A stretch of 5,627 nt of DNA from an uncultured Bacteroidota bacterium (GTDB lineage Bacteria; Bacteroidota; Bacteroidia; Chitinophagales; Chitinophagaceae). Shown here one piece after another: positions 5,538 to 5,627 of this stretch (the stretch's first letter is position 1; every line of letters starts with the position of its first letter). The notes beneath the pieces were generated by a model. That model had not been told where the DNA came from, ran no database searches, and worked only from the letters and a program-made list of their open reading frames with translations. The stretch covers positions 1 to 5,627 of the forward strand of contig CAIVKT010000350.1 in NCBI GenBank assembly GCA_903906615.1, written 5' to 3'. The position numbers were made by a program, and so were the translations under genes.

Positions 5538-5627
5538 ATGCCTGAAATTTGTCGCTTTTACGGTATTATTATCAGAATGTTTTTTCGCGATCATTTACCT
5601 CCACACTTTCATGTTGAATGTGCAGAA
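5538..5627 (+). CDS. DUF4160 family protein, N-terminal 30 codons only (3'-partial)
   Basis: From ATG at 5538-5540 the plus strand stays open for 30 codons to the window edge. It reads MPEICRFYGIIIRMFFRDHL followed by PPHFHVECAE. The MP.I.RF.G..I.MF..DH.PPHFHV pattern is the hallmark N-terminus of DUF4160 (PF13711), a small family of about 80-90 residues. Members are often encoded next to a DUF2442 gene and are regarded as toxin-antitoxin-like; that is family knowledge, and the partner, if present, lies beyond the right edge. The gene is divergent from the thioesterase with 137 bases between the starts. No clear Shine-Dalgarno sequence precedes the ATG, as is common in Bacteroidota. The stretch is AT-rich compared with cinA. 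Confidence 0.82.
   Translation, partial: MPEICRFYGIIIRMFFRDHLPPHFHVECAE

Noticed and set aside
5521..5551. TTG-N20-GAAATTTG promoter-like pair on the plus strand
   Set aside because: The -7-like element lies inside the DUF4160 coding region, downstream of its ATG, so it cannot drive that gene, and the box is imperfect.

Overview
The window suggests a Bacteroidota genome, probably Chitinophagaceae-like. This is inferred from the protein families and their sequence flavour, from AT-rich gene starts with weak or no Shine-Dalgarno sequence, and from several TAnnTTTG-type -7 boxes. No RNA gene, insertion sequence or CRISPR array is visible.

Left part, plus strand, 1-929: the 3' portion of a DUF763 gene that enters from the left edge. 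The reading frame carries an in-frame TAA at 687-689, inside a conserved stretch where the family normally continues. It then stays open in the same frame for 79 more codons, up to a C-terminus ending in QLSLF. The gene is therefore either freshly broken by one nonsense change, read through, or mis-sequenced.

Middle, minus strand, 941-2129: a small accessory cluster, read right to left. It holds a 58-codon DUF433 antitoxin-like gene with a GTG start, an O6-methylguanine-DNA methyltransferase (ogt type) and a small retropepsin-like clan AA aspartic protease. The DUF433 gene is clearly more AT-rich than the housekeeping genes.

Right part, minus strand, 2167-5400: a tight, probably co-transcribed housekeeping block. 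Its order is YbgC/FadM-like acyl-CoA thioesterase, cinA (start overlapping the thioesterase stop), shikimate kinase aroK, the DUF423 membrane protein (overlapping aroK), and an alpha/beta hydrolase. Spacings run from a 19-base overlap to a 15-base gap. The genes serve unrelated roles (thioester hydrolysis, NAD by-product salvage, aromatic amino acid synthesis), so this looks like an ordinary compact operon rather than one pathway.

Right edge: a 137-base divergent intergenic region holds a C5-T-A4-G4 hairpin just before the thioesterase start. It is followed by the first 30 codons of a plus-strand DUF4160 gene (5538 to the edge), a family often found beside DUF2442 in toxin-antitoxin-like pairs.

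The most interesting signals are the in-frame stop in DUF763, the sliding-clamp-like C-terminal peptides on DUF763 (QLSLF) and the methyltransferase (QGELF), and two small antitoxin-type genes (DUF433 and DUF4160) that are easy to miss.
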